In this document: in pieces, positions 1-7,836 of the stretch | Position numbering within the stretch: the stretch's first letter is position 1 | Layout of the letters: the number at the start of each line of letters is the position of its first letter | DNA from: Bradyrhizobium sp. WD16 | GTDB taxonomy: Bacteria > Pseudomonadota > Alphaproteobacteria > Rhizobiales > Xanthobacteraceae | Direction: 5' to 3' | Assembly: GCF_024181725.1 (NCBI RefSeq) | Contig: NZ_CP028908.1 | Span: forward strand, 5,507,501 to 5,571,500 | Length of the DNA: 64,000 nucleotides | The notes under the pieces: model-generated | Told to the model about the DNA's origin: nothing | Seen by the model: the letters and a program-made list of their open reading frames with translations, nothing else | Databases searched by the model: none | Translations under genes and position numbers: made by a program

Positions 1-428
1 CATCGACGCCCAAGCGGTAACGTATACACCGGTGCCGACGGGCGATACGGGTAGACCGAAATGCCGAAATTGCGGCCATATTGCTGTTGGACGCCCGGCA
101 CGTTCACGACACCAATCTTGAGATCGGAGGATTTGGCATCGATCGGCGGGGTGTTGGTGACAGGAGGGTTCACGCGATCGACCTCCCGCTTCAGCTTCTC
201 GTTGAGGCAGCGGAACGAACGCTCGCTCGCCCCACTGACACAGCGTTCCTGCGTCCCGGCGGCGGCGTTCCGCGAAGCGCTCGGTCCCTGTTGCACGGCA
301 GGCCCCGCCGTCAGGGGGGGCGGCGGAGGCGAGCCAACAATAATTTCGGGTAAGGCGGTTCGCTCTTCCGCGCTTACCGGCACCGCAGCCAGCATCGCAA
401 TTGTCATCGCAACGATGTGCGCTTTCAT
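1..428 (-). CDS. Small secreted protein, cut by window edge
   Basis: An open frame of about 142 codons starts at an ATG ending at 428, with GAGGAG about 8 bases upstream, and runs off the left edge with no stop. The N-terminus looks like a signal peptide (basic start, hydrophobic MTIAMLAAVPVSA core) followed by a Pro-rich stretch and two Cys residues. I recognise no domain. It is the last visible gene of the long minus-strand envelope cluster, 160 bases after the lytic transglycosylase, so export to the periplasm or surface is likely. Confidence 0.6.
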   Translation of the reverse strand, partial: MKAHIVAMTIAMLAAVPVSAEERTALPEIIVGSPPPPPLTAGPAVQQGPSASRNAAAGTQERCVSGASERSFRCLNEKLKREVDRVNPPVTNTPPIDAKSSDLKIGVVNVPGVQQQYGRNFGISVYPYRPSAPVYTLPLGRR

Positions 429-587
429 CGGCAGCTCCTCGCCAGTCAGATTTCATAGCGTCATCACCGCTCGTCCCACCGGGATCCGCGTTGCAGTCAA
501 CCGACGTAATGCCGTGCGGCAAGTGGCATTTGTGCTGAAGGCACTGCGATGAAACATGGTCACCGGCGGCGGCAAGATCAATACGGC

Positions 588-1409
588 CTAACGCCCTCCT
601 CGAGCCAGGACCACGATCGCGCTGAGCCGCGTATTGAGGGCGGCGAGATCGACCCTTCCGATCTGCGAACCACCGAGGCCCCGGCACTTGCGGGCACATC
701 CACTGCCGCCGCGGCCCGGTTCACCGAATGTCGCAACCGGAACAATGCCCGTGACCCGAAAGCCGCGGGCGGCGAGCCTGGATCGCACAGCGAGACAGTA
801 ATTGACCGAGAGGTAGGAGAACCTGGTTTCTCCATGACCAGCGCGGTATTTCATGACCGCCGTGCAGAGATCGCCGCCGGCAAGACGCCATGCCTGCGCG
901 AGATAGGTCACGCCATAGCGAATATTGGTCTCCGGCACAGCGAGGTCAGCAAGCGAGCCGGTGAACCCGAGCATCCGCGCTGTGGACGGCAGGACCTGCA
1001 TCAGCCCGATCTCGCCGACGCCGCCGATCACGCCGGGATTATAGCCACTTTCCACCCCCATCACCGCTTCCGCGATCTCCGCAGCAAGCCCCGACCCCGC
1101 GACCTGTTTTTCAATCAGCGCGCGATAGCGTGCGCGCTCGTCAAGTCGGCGCGGCGCAGGCCCGTCATCCATTACCGGGCTTTCGCCACTCTTGGCCGGA
1201 TCGGACGCGGTCTTTGGCGTCGCGTTGCCGGCTTGCGGCGGCGGTTCGACCGCCGCAACGCGCGTATCGAACGAGGCGGACGGCGCCGCCCCTTCAGCAA
1301 AGGCAATCTCCGACGCAAGGACGACGCTGGCAAGCAGAGCCCATGCCGCCGGCCGCCCGATCCCCGCGCGTGGTCGGCACAGATGCAAGCGACCTACAGC
1401 CGTCGGCAT
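588..1409 (-). CDS. Lytic transglycosylase, SLT domain
   Basis: A 273-residue exported protein predicted to cleave peptidoglycan glycan strands in the periplasm. A hydrophobic signal segment lies at about residues 20-38. The SLT fold follows, with catalytic Glu120 in the motif VESGYNP, then GLMQVLPSTA at about 135-144, and AVMKYRAGHG in place of the usual AYNAG motif. The start lies 1 base after the stop of the upstream TonB-C-like gene, so the two are translationally linked. In this cluster it may locally open the wall for a trans-envelope complex (inference). Confidence 0.85.
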   Translation of the reverse strand: MPTAVGRLHLCRPRAGIGRPAAWALLASVVLASEIAFAEGAAPSASFDTRVAAVEPPPQAGNATPKTASDPAKSGESPVMDDGPAPRRLDERARYRALIEKQVAGSGLAAEIAEAVMGVESGYNPGVIGGVGEIGLMQVLPSTARMLGFTGSLADLAVPETNIRYGVTYLAQAWRLAGGDLCTAVMKYRAGHGETRFSYLSVNYCLAVRSRLAARGFRVTGIVPVATFGEPGRGGSGCARKCRGLGGSQIGRVDLAALNTRLSAIVVLARGGR

Positions 1410-1410
1410 G

Positions 1411-1911
1411 TCATTTCCCCTGCGCCGGCTGAACGTCCGAACGGAGGGTCAGCCGCAGATGCAGCGGCTGCAACATGTCGGATGGCGGTGCGCCGACATT
1501 GTCGCGTGTGAACAACGCGCGCAAATCGACGGCTGCAGCCTGATCGAGTCCATTGAATTCGAGGCGCTCGACGCTGCCGTCAGGCAGGATCCAGGTTCGC
1601 ACGGTCACCGCAACCGGTGTGGCGCTTCCGGCCTCGCCGCGCTTTTCGACTTGATCGTGGAACCGCCGCGCGGCGGCGTCATCGGCCGCGAGCCGCTGCT
1701 GAAACCGGCTCTGCAATTGCCTGGCGAACGCCTGCCACGCCGCAGGCGCAGACACCGCAGAGCGGTAGCTCCGTTGTTGCGCAGCGGCGGACGTCGTCCC
1801 GGTCGCAGCACCGACGCCGCCCAGTAGCCCGACGACGGCGCCGAGCCGTCGAAACAGCGCTCTCCACCGTCCGACACGGCTTGGCTTGGTTGTGACGTTG
1901 TCGACGTTCAT
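1411..1911 (-). CDS. Secreted protein with TonB C-terminal-like domain
   Basis: A 166-residue protein with a basic N-terminus and a Gly/Ala-rich hydrophobic stretch (about 24-46) that looks like a signal peptide rather than a lasting anchor. The last 65 residues have the TonB-C pattern: VTVRTWILPDGSVERLEF, a helix, then paired strands ending LHLRLTLR. No proline-rich spacer is present. It may be a soluble TonB-C partner for the TonB/ExbB/ExbD set in the same operon. The domain assignment rests on pattern only. Confidence 0.6.
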   Translation of the reverse strand: MNVDNVTTKPSRVGRWRALFRRLGAVVGLLGGVGAATGTTSAAAQQRSYRSAVSAPAAWQAFARQLQSRFQQRLAADDAAARRFHDQVEKRGEAGSATPVAVTVRTWILPDGSVERLEFNGLDQAAAVDLRALFTRDNVGAPPSDMLQPLHLRLTLRSDVQPAQGK

Positions 1912-1962
1912 CGTCGCGTGCGCTCCGGCAGGACGTCCTACGATCCACTTTCTTCCCGAGAG

Positions 1963-2499
1963 TTATTGAATGGTGGCGGGGGCTCCGGCGTCGACGGCGC
2001 GTTCGCGAGGCGGCTCTTCGGCTGTCGCCGCCTGCTGCGCGACGGCCGCCGTCGCACCGTTGGCGGCGTCCAGTTTGCGCAATTCATCGCGCAGATAGCC
2101 GATCAGCTCCTGGACCAGCCGGTCCCAGATTTCGACCTGCGCGCGCAGATAGCTCGGCGCGACGCCGCCGGCAACCGAAACATCGAGGCAGAATACCAGG
2201 AAAGGTCGGCTGAGCTGCAACCGTCCGAAACGACGCGTCGCGTTCCAGCCATTGACGACATCGAGCGGCAATTCACCCTGCACCTGGAGAGCGGCGACGA
2301 GCGCTATGTCGACGAACCCCTGTTCTTCGCCAACGAACCGGTTGCCCGGGCGGATATCGAATCCAAGACCTGCGGTCGCCGACCGCAAATAAGGCAGATC
2401 GGCGACCGGATCGGTCAGCGTCTCGACGCGGTAACCTGCGTTCTGAAAACCCTCGCGCAGCGTGTCGAGGGTGAGCTTGGTGATGGTGACATCGGACAT
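1963..2499 (-). CDS. YbjN domain-containing protein
   Basis: 178 residues without a signal peptide. The core matches the YbjN family: a FDIRPGN strand, GFVDIALVAALQVQGELPL, then VNGWNATRRFGRL, and AQVEIWDRLVQELI near residue 125. YbjN proteins resemble type III secretion chaperones in fold and are described as pleiotropic sensory or stability factors. Here it would be a cytoplasmic helper of the envelope cluster (inference). The C-terminal 40 residues are Ala/Glu-rich and probably disordered. It lies 19 bases after the parvulin gene. Confidence 0.8.
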   Translation of the reverse strand: MSDVTITKLTLDTLREGFQNAGYRVETLTDPVADLPYLRSATAGLGFDIRPGNRFVGEEQGFVDIALVAALQVQGELPLDVVNGWNATRRFGRLQLSRPFLVFCLDVSVAGGVAPSYLRAQVEIWDRLVQELIGYLRDELRKLDAANGATAAVAQQAATAEEPPRERAVDAGAPATIQ

Positions 2500-2518
2500 G
2501 GCATTCTCCGCGTAGCGG

Positions 2519-3595
2519 CTATTTTCGGGAACTGTCGAGCAGGTTCGACAACGCGAGTTCGTTCAGTACCGGCGGATTTCGCTTTTGCAGTTCCGCGATA
2601 TAGGCGCGTCGCAGCATGGTTGCCCGCTCGGAGCGGATCTGCTGTACGAGCTGGTCGCGGACCTCGGGCAGCGTACGGGTGTAGGATGCCTTGGTATCGA
2701 TCAGCTTGAGGACATGCCAGCCGTCGTCGAGCCTGACCGGATCGGACACGGTGTTCCTCGAGAGCCCCATGACCTGCGTGCGAATTTCCGGCCTGATCTG
2801 GTTTTCGGCGACCCAGCCGAGATCGCCACCGTCCTTTGCGTCATTGCTGGCAGCGTTGGCGATGGCGGCGAAATCCGCGCCCGGCGCCTTCAGCTTGCGG
2901 ACGACATCATCGAGCACCTGCCTGGCCTTGTCTTCCGCGGCCTTGTCGCCTTCCTTCGCCGCGATGAAGATCTGCGCCAGCTGGAATTGGCGCGGCATCA
3001 GGAAGGCGCTGCGATTGGCGTCATAGATCTTCTGCACGTCGTCATCGCTCGGAAAGTCCGCCGGCGGCGTCGACACCGACTGCAGGTAGAGTTCGACCAC
3101 GGCGCTTTCCCGCATCCGGTCGAGCTGCGCAGCGATCGCCGGCTTCTGGTCCCACTTCTTGGCAAGCGCTTCCTGCAGCACCAGGCGGTTGGCGAGCAGC
3201 AGCCGCACGGCCTGGCCGAGCAGCGCCGGATCCTTGGCAAGCGCCGCCTGCTCGCGCGGCCCAAGCGCCGCCACGTAGCTGCGCAAATCATCCGCCGACA
3301 CGTTGACTTTGCCGACGCGCGCAATGACGTCCTCGCCGCCGGACGTCTTGCCGGCAGCCAGACCTTGCGCCGCTCCTTGAGCGCTTCCCTGCGCCGCCTG
3401 CACCGGCGCCGCCTGCGATTGAGCCGCCGTCGGCTGCGGCGCCAACTTCGGCCTGACCGGCGCCTGGACGTGGCGCGGCGCGGGTGTCGTCGAGGTCTGC
3501 GCCAGCGCAACCACCGGGATGCAGAACACCGTTGCGGCGACGGCCGCGGTTGCGGCCGACTGCGCCACTTTGACGAGGATCGATGCGTTGGTCAT
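2519..3595 (-). CDS. Periplasmic parvulin-type peptidyl-prolyl isomerase
   Basis: 358 residues. A signal peptide ends near ALAQ (about residue 33), followed by a Pro/Gln/Ala-rich linker, a SurA-like N-terminal helical chaperone region (about 90-195) and one PpiC rotamase domain (about 195-310), visible as FQLAQIFIAA, DLGWVAENQI and the closing DDGWHVLKLID. Such proteins fold outer-membrane beta-barrels. In this operon the porin and the ShlB-type translocator are obvious clients. It overlaps the upstream coiled-coil gene by 4 bases. Confidence 0.88.
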   Translation of the reverse strand: MTNASILVKVAQSAATAAVAATVFCIPVVALAQTSTTPAPRHVQAPVRPKLAPQPTAAQSQAAPVQAAQGSAQGAAQGLAAGKTSGGEDVIARVGKVNVSADDLRSYVAALGPREQAALAKDPALLGQAVRLLLANRLVLQEALAKKWDQKPAIAAQLDRMRESAVVELYLQSVSTPPADFPSDDDVQKIYDANRSAFLMPRQFQLAQIFIAAKEGDKAAEDKARQVLDDVVRKLKAPGADFAAIANAASNDAKDGGDLGWVAENQIRPEIRTQVMGLSRNTVSDPVRLDDGWHVLKLIDTKASYTRTLPEVRDQLVQQIRSERATMLRRAYIAELQKRNPPVLNELALSNLLDSSRK

Positions 3596-4185
3596 GGGTT
3601 TGCTCTCTGATCTAGAAACTTGTCGTAAGTCTCCTGCAGCTGGTTCTGCAGTTCGACGCGACGCAACTCGAGCAGGGGCTCACGTGCGACGATGGTGTCG
3701 CCGATGGTCACCTCCTTGTAGCGTTGCACCAGATCCTTGCCGGCCTTGACGAGCAGCGTATTTTTCGCGACGCAGCTTTTGGTGCTGGCCTTGTACGCCG
3801 TGGCCGCGCCCTCGAACTTGGCCCGCTCGGCATCCCTGGTGCGGGCAACGGCGGCGGCCTCCTCATAGGCAGTCTTCCACTTGTCCAGCGTCTGGTCACG
3901 ATCGGCGAGACGCTGGTTGAACTCGCCCACCGCCTCGCGGTGCTCTTTCTCGATCTTCTTCACCTGCGCCTTCGCGACCTCGATCTCGGCCTTTGCCGCC
4001 GCCTTGTCGCGATCGGCCTCGGCAAGCTTGGCTTGCAGCGCCGTGCGCTGATCTTCCAGCGCACGGGTCTGCATGGTGGCGCTGCGCAGCGCCTCGCGCA
4101 GACGGTCGGTTTCGGACTGGGCTAATGCGGCGCTGGACAGCAGCGTCACCGCCGCAATCACCACAAGACGGGTACAGATACGCAT
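3592..4185 (-). CDS. Periplasmic coiled-coil protein
   Basis: 197 residues with a clear signal peptide (MRICTRL then VIAAVTLLSSAALAQ). About 110 residues of charged heptad-like coiled coil follow (roughly 25-120, rich in Lys/Glu/Ala), then a short C-terminal helical region with a single Cys. It follows the porin with a 2-base gap and overlaps the parvulin gene by 4 bases, so it is made together with them. I do not recognise a named family; a structural or tethering role in the periplasm is inference. Confidence 0.7.
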   Translation of the reverse strand: MRICTRLVVIAAVTLLSSAALAQSETDRLREALRSATMQTRALEDQRTALQAKLAEADRDKAAAKAEIEVAKAQVKKIEKEHREAVGEFNQRLADRDQTLDKWKTAYEEAAAVARTRDAERAKFEGAATAYKASTKSCVAKNTLLVKAGKDLVQRYKEVTIGDTIVAREPLLELRRVELQNQLQETYDKFLDQRANP

Positions 4186-4187
4186 GA

Positions 4188-6014
4188 TCAGAACCTGGCG
4201 TTGAGATCGACCTGCAGAACGTCGACGGCATAGGGATTACCGGCGATGTTGTTGGCACTCATCCAGCGCATCGTCGCCCAGACGTTTTCGCTGAGACCGA
4301 GATTGCCGCCGAGGAAATAGCCCTTGAGGTTGGTGCCGCCGAGACCGAAGTCCGAATCCACGAACGCGTCGAGCGTGGCATCCGACTCCAGATACTTGTA
4401 GCCGGCGTGCACGTTCCAATCCCACAGGTGTTTGATTTCCCTGCTGCCGACGGTGACGCGTCCGAGCCAGCCCTGGTTGCCGCCATTGAACACCGGCAGA
4501 GATCCGTTTACGGAGGGGCTGAGGTTGTTGACGATGATGTCGGGATTCATGAGATTGCGATCGAACGCCGTGTTGACGACGTATTCGCCGTCGAGCACGA
4601 TATGGAACGGATGAAAATGACCGAGATCGAGCTGCCCGCTCGCGACCAGCGGCCGGTATTGGCTCACTAGTCCAAGATACTGAAAGAGACCTGGTCCCGC
4701 TCCGTAGTTGTTCGCCGCAGTCTGTATGATGCTGCGTAGCGGCATGTAGGTGTTACCCTTCTGCGCGAACGACGGTCGGGTCAGGTCCGTATCGCAGACA
4801 TCCGACGCTGAGGTCACCAAGCAGGGGCTTGAGATCTGCCCCTGGACGTTGGTGAAATCGTAATAGGCCACGCCAAATCTGAAGGCGTAGTCCGGGTTGA
4901 ACCGGGCGTTGAAGCCGACCTGTCCGCCGAACAGCCATTTGTCATGACTCGGGAACCTTGCGCCGTCGGTTGCCAGATTGATCCCGGCGTTGAAATCGGT
5001 GTTGTAGATCGGGAATGCTCCAGCCACCGCAAACGGCGTGAAGCCCTCGAACACCTCATGCCTGGCTTGCACGGCAAACCCATCGAAGCCGAGTTCGCGG
5101 TACCAGACCAGATCGGTCGGCGACCAGAACGGATTGTCGAACCGGCCGGCGGACAGCTTCAGATCGCCACCCCAGGCTACGTACGACAGATAGCCGCGAT
5201 CGAGCCACAGCGCATACTTCGAGAAGTCGCCACCGTTGTTGCCGAACGTCTGATTGGTGGAGACCGGTGAACTGTTCTCGCCGGTGGCGATGCGCAGTCC
5301 GGCGGTGAAGCCGTTATACAGGTCAGCCTCCATGCCGAGCCGGGCGCGGAGCCGGAACTGGTTGCGGTTCTGAGTAGAATTATAGGACGGCGGAAGAATT
5401 CCACTCGCATTGAAAGGATCGAAAGGCGACCCGGTGTTGATGGCATTGTAGTTTTGCGTACCGAACGGGTCGTTTCCTGCCGGAAAGTAGTTACCCTGAT
5501 AACGGATACGCGCGTCACCGTAGAAATGGATGCGCCGCGCCCACTCCGGATAGGCGCCGGGCGACGCCCAGTTTTCTGACTGTGCCTTGGCCATCACCTC
5601 CTTCCTAATCTCGTCGCGTAACTGTCTTTTGACAATTTCCGGGACGTAGGTGACGTGCCGAGTTCCCGGCGGCTGCCCCGCGGAAGCCGCCGCGCTCGCC
5701 GCCCTCGCGGCATCGTCGGCCTTGGCGGTCGCGTCCTTCGCCGCCTGGCGCGAGATATACGCCTCGTCCTCGGCCTGCTTGATCAGCGTCTGGGCCTGCT
5801 CTTCCTTCAGGATGCCCTGCTGCACCAGGAGGTTGACGAGGTTGATGGTGGCATTGGGCGAAGTCGGCTTGGTGCTGGACACCGCCGGCCGCTTTTTTGC
5901 CGACGCAGTTTCTGCCGCGGTCTGGCCCACGGCCGGCGTCGCGCAGGCGAGTGCGCACAGCGACACCGCAAGCGGGATCGCGCGCCAGTCCGCGTCTGCT
6001 TTGTTCTTAAACAT
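4188..6014 (-). CDS. Putative outer-membrane porin (Porin_5-like)
   Basis: 608 residues with a signal peptide ending around residue 30. The periplasmic region (about 50-130) holds NLVNLLVQQGILKEEQAQTL and an Ala-rich helix. The remainder is beta-barrel-like: alternating aromatic strands starting at RRIHFYGDARIRYQGNY and ending with a C-terminal Phe (VDLNARF), the outer-membrane signature. This layout fits the 'putative porin' family found beside TonB/ExbB gene sets. Substrate is unknown. It follows the TonB gene by about 50 bases. Confidence 0.82.
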   Translation of the reverse strand: MFKNKADADWRAIPLAVSLCALACATPAVGQTAAETASAKKRPAVSSTKPTSPNATINLVNLLVQQGILKEEQAQTLIKQAEDEAYISRQAAKDATAKADDAARAASAAASAGQPPGTRHVTYVPEIVKRQLRDEIRKEVMAKAQSENWASPGAYPEWARRIHFYGDARIRYQGNYFPAGNDPFGTQNYNAINTGSPFDPFNASGILPPSYNSTQNRNQFRLRARLGMEADLYNGFTAGLRIATGENSSPVSTNQTFGNNGGDFSKYALWLDRGYLSYVAWGGDLKLSAGRFDNPFWSPTDLVWYRELGFDGFAVQARHEVFEGFTPFAVAGAFPIYNTDFNAGINLATDGARFPSHDKWLFGGQVGFNARFNPDYAFRFGVAYYDFTNVQGQISSPCLVTSASDVCDTDLTRPSFAQKGNTYMPLRSIIQTAANNYGAGPGLFQYLGLVSQYRPLVASGQLDLGHFHPFHIVLDGEYVVNTAFDRNLMNPDIIVNNLSPSVNGSLPVFNGGNQGWLGRVTVGSREIKHLWDWNVHAGYKYLESDATLDAFVDSDFGLGGTNLKGYFLGGNLGLSENVWATMRWMSANNIAGNPYAVDVLQVDLNARF

Positions 6015-6065
6015 CAGTCCCCCAGTTTCCCACTCATCACGTCAGGTGTTGAATCTCAGATCACG

Positions 6066-6890
6066 TCAGCTCGGACGCCGCGCGGTCACGCGGGTGACCA
6101 CCGGCATCGGCATGTCCCTGGGCGGCGGTTCGCGTAGCGTCAGGCTGCCGATTACCTCGTTGCGAAGCGCCGCATCGATTTCGGGATCACCGGTCGACGG
6201 CGTCAGGATGACCCGGTTGATGCGACCCGAGCTGTCTGCCCATAACCGCACCTGTATCTGCCCGGCCATGTTGCGCGTCTTGGGATTGGCGCGGATCGCC
6301 GCCTCGATCTGCGTCGACACGATCGTGGCGTACCAGCCCCAGCGGCTGCCACCTCCACCGCCGCCCCCGTAGGGATTGCCGCCCGGCTTGCCGCCGAGAT
6401 TGAACAGGTCGCCCGGGCCGGTCGCCTTCGCGTCCAGCGAAAGCGGACCGGGAGGCTCGGCGTTCTTTGCGTCCTTGATCGGCTCGTCCTTCGGCTTCTC
6501 CAGCGGCTTGTCTTCCTTGAACTCCGGCTCGGCCATCTTCGGCTGCTCGACCATTTTCTGTTCGGGCATCTGCTGCGGTGGCGGTGGCGGAGGTGGTGGC
6601 GGCGGCACGATATTGACAATGGTCATCTCGCGGACCTGGCGCGGCGGCTGCATATCGTCATGGCCAAGGAAGAAATAGCCCACTCCACCGAAGACGATGA
6701 CGATCAGCGCCAGCGCGATACCATAGCGCAAGGCCGAATTGCGCTCCTTGCGGACGGTCGGTTCGGATTGGGCGACCTTCGGCACCGACGGCGTCTGCAT
6801 CTCGCCAGCGGCCGTTTTTCCCGGAACACCACCCAACGCGGCTACTCGCGCGGCGATCACTCTGTCCTGATCTCTCACCAACACACTCAC
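6066..6890 (-). CDS. TonB family energy transducer
   Basis: 274 residues using a GTG start at 6890 that overlaps the upstream stop codon as GTGA; a longer frame exists but its extra N-terminus lies inside the upstream gene. A membrane segment spans about 54-76, followed by a run of 10 prolines near 96-105, a Pro/Glu/Lys spacer, a poly-Gly stretch (about 185) and a TonB-C domain (IQVRLWADSSGRINRVIL). It should carry energy from the ExbB/ExbD motor of this operon to the outer membrane. Confidence 0.85.
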   Translation of the reverse strand: MSVLVRDQDRVIAARVAALGGVPGKTAAGEMQTPSVPKVAQSEPTVRKERNSALRYGIALALIVIVFGGVGYFFLGHDDMQPPRQVREMTIVNIVPPPPPPPPPPQQMPEQKMVEQPKMAEPEFKEDKPLEKPKDEPIKDAKNAEPPGPLSLDAKATGPGDLFNLGGKPGGNPYGGGGGGGSRWGWYATIVSTQIEAAIRANPKTRNMAGQIQVRLWADSSGRINRVILTPSTGDPEIDAALRNEVIGSLTLREPPPRDMPMPVVTRVTARRPS

Positions 6891-7414
6891 GGCGCCGCCT
6901 CCAGGACTGTCGGTTCGGATGACCTTCCGGCGACATACTCCATGACGAACCTGACGAGCGTTTCGAAGTCGGTCGTCTCCAGGGTCACAGTCGTCTCGGC
7001 GTCCGCCTCGACCGCAAAATGATACGTCGATCGATCGCTGCGAAACTCGACATATGCGACACCGTCGATCCACAAACGCGATATCGGACCGCGCGACATC
7101 AGCAGCAGCAGATGATTCCGCTCCGGACCGCCATCTGCGATGCGGCTGCGCACAACGTCGGAAAGCTTCACCAACAGCGCTTCGCTGTGAATCGGAAAAC
7201 GCAGGATTGCTCCATTCATCTGACCGTCCAGATCCCGCTGGGCGACCTCCACATCGGCCACCGCCGCACTTTCAGCCGGAACCGCACGCACCGACATGGC
7301 GCCGCGCCCGCCGCCACCATGATCGAAGGACGAGACCGCATCGCGCAGCCGAGACCAAAGCGTCCTGCGCGGTGGCTGACGATCGTGCGGCACTTGCGCA
7401 ACCATGGCGGACAC
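6887..7414 (-). CDS. Unknown protein between ExbD and TonB
   Basis: 175 residues, with no clear signal peptide or membrane segment. A disordered basic N-terminus (about 1-60) precedes a compact alpha/beta region (NHLLLLMSRGPISRLWIDGVAYVEFR, later TTVTLETTDFETLVRFVMEYV). I do not recognise a family. Its position, 13 bases after exbD and overlapping tonB by 4 bases, ties it to the motor; a regulatory or assembly role is only inference. Confidence 0.65.
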   Translation of the reverse strand: MSAMVAQVPHDRQPPRRTLWSRLRDAVSSFDHGGGGRGAMSVRAVPAESAAVADVEVAQRDLDGQMNGAILRFPIHSEALLVKLSDVVRSRIADGGPERNHLLLLMSRGPISRLWIDGVAYVEFRSDRSTYHFAVEADAETTVTLETTDFETLVRFVMEYVAGRSSEPTVLEAAP

Positions 7415-7426
7415 CGTTCTGCTCGT

Positions 7427-7831
7427 TCACTTCACAAGCGGCTTGGTGGCAAGACCGACCTGGTTGAGACCGATCCGGCCCAACAGGTCGAGCACGTCCA
7501 TGACGTTCTGGTATTGCGCCTGCGCGTCACCGCGCAGCACCACCGGAAACTCCGGCGTCAGCGCCTTCTGCTGCACCAGGCGCTGTTCGAGTTCAGGCAG
7601 CGTCACCGGAATGGTATCGAGAAAGATCTTGCCGTCGTTAGCCACCGTGATCGCCTTGGTGGTCTGGGTGGCGAGACTTGGCGCGGCCGACGCCTTTGGC
7701 AGATTGACCTTCTGGCCCTGCACGGTCGCCGTCGTCATGATGATGAAGATCACCAGCAGGACGTAGGCGAGATCCAGCATCGGCGTGATGTTGATATCGT
7801 CATATGGCTTGCTGTCGCTCTGGACCTGCAT
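7427..7831 (-). CDS. exbD: ExbD/TolR family biopolymer transport protein
   Basis: 134 residues with the normal ExbD architecture: a short cytoplasmic tail, a single membrane helix at about 20-36 preceded by the hallmark INITPMLDLA, where Asp20 is the expected proton-carrying residue, then a periplasmic domain (KITV... LRGDAQAQYQNVMDVLDLL). It lies 5 bases after the ExbB-fusion gene and should form the proton-driven stator with it. Confidence 0.93.
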   Translation of the reverse strand: MQVQSDSKPYDDINITPMLDLAYVLLVIFIIMTTATVQGQKVNLPKASAAPSLATQTTKAITVANDGKIFLDTIPVTLPELEQRLVQQKALTPEFPVVLRGDAQAQYQNVMDVLDLLGRIGLNQVGLATKPLVK

Positions 7832-7836
7832 CGCTG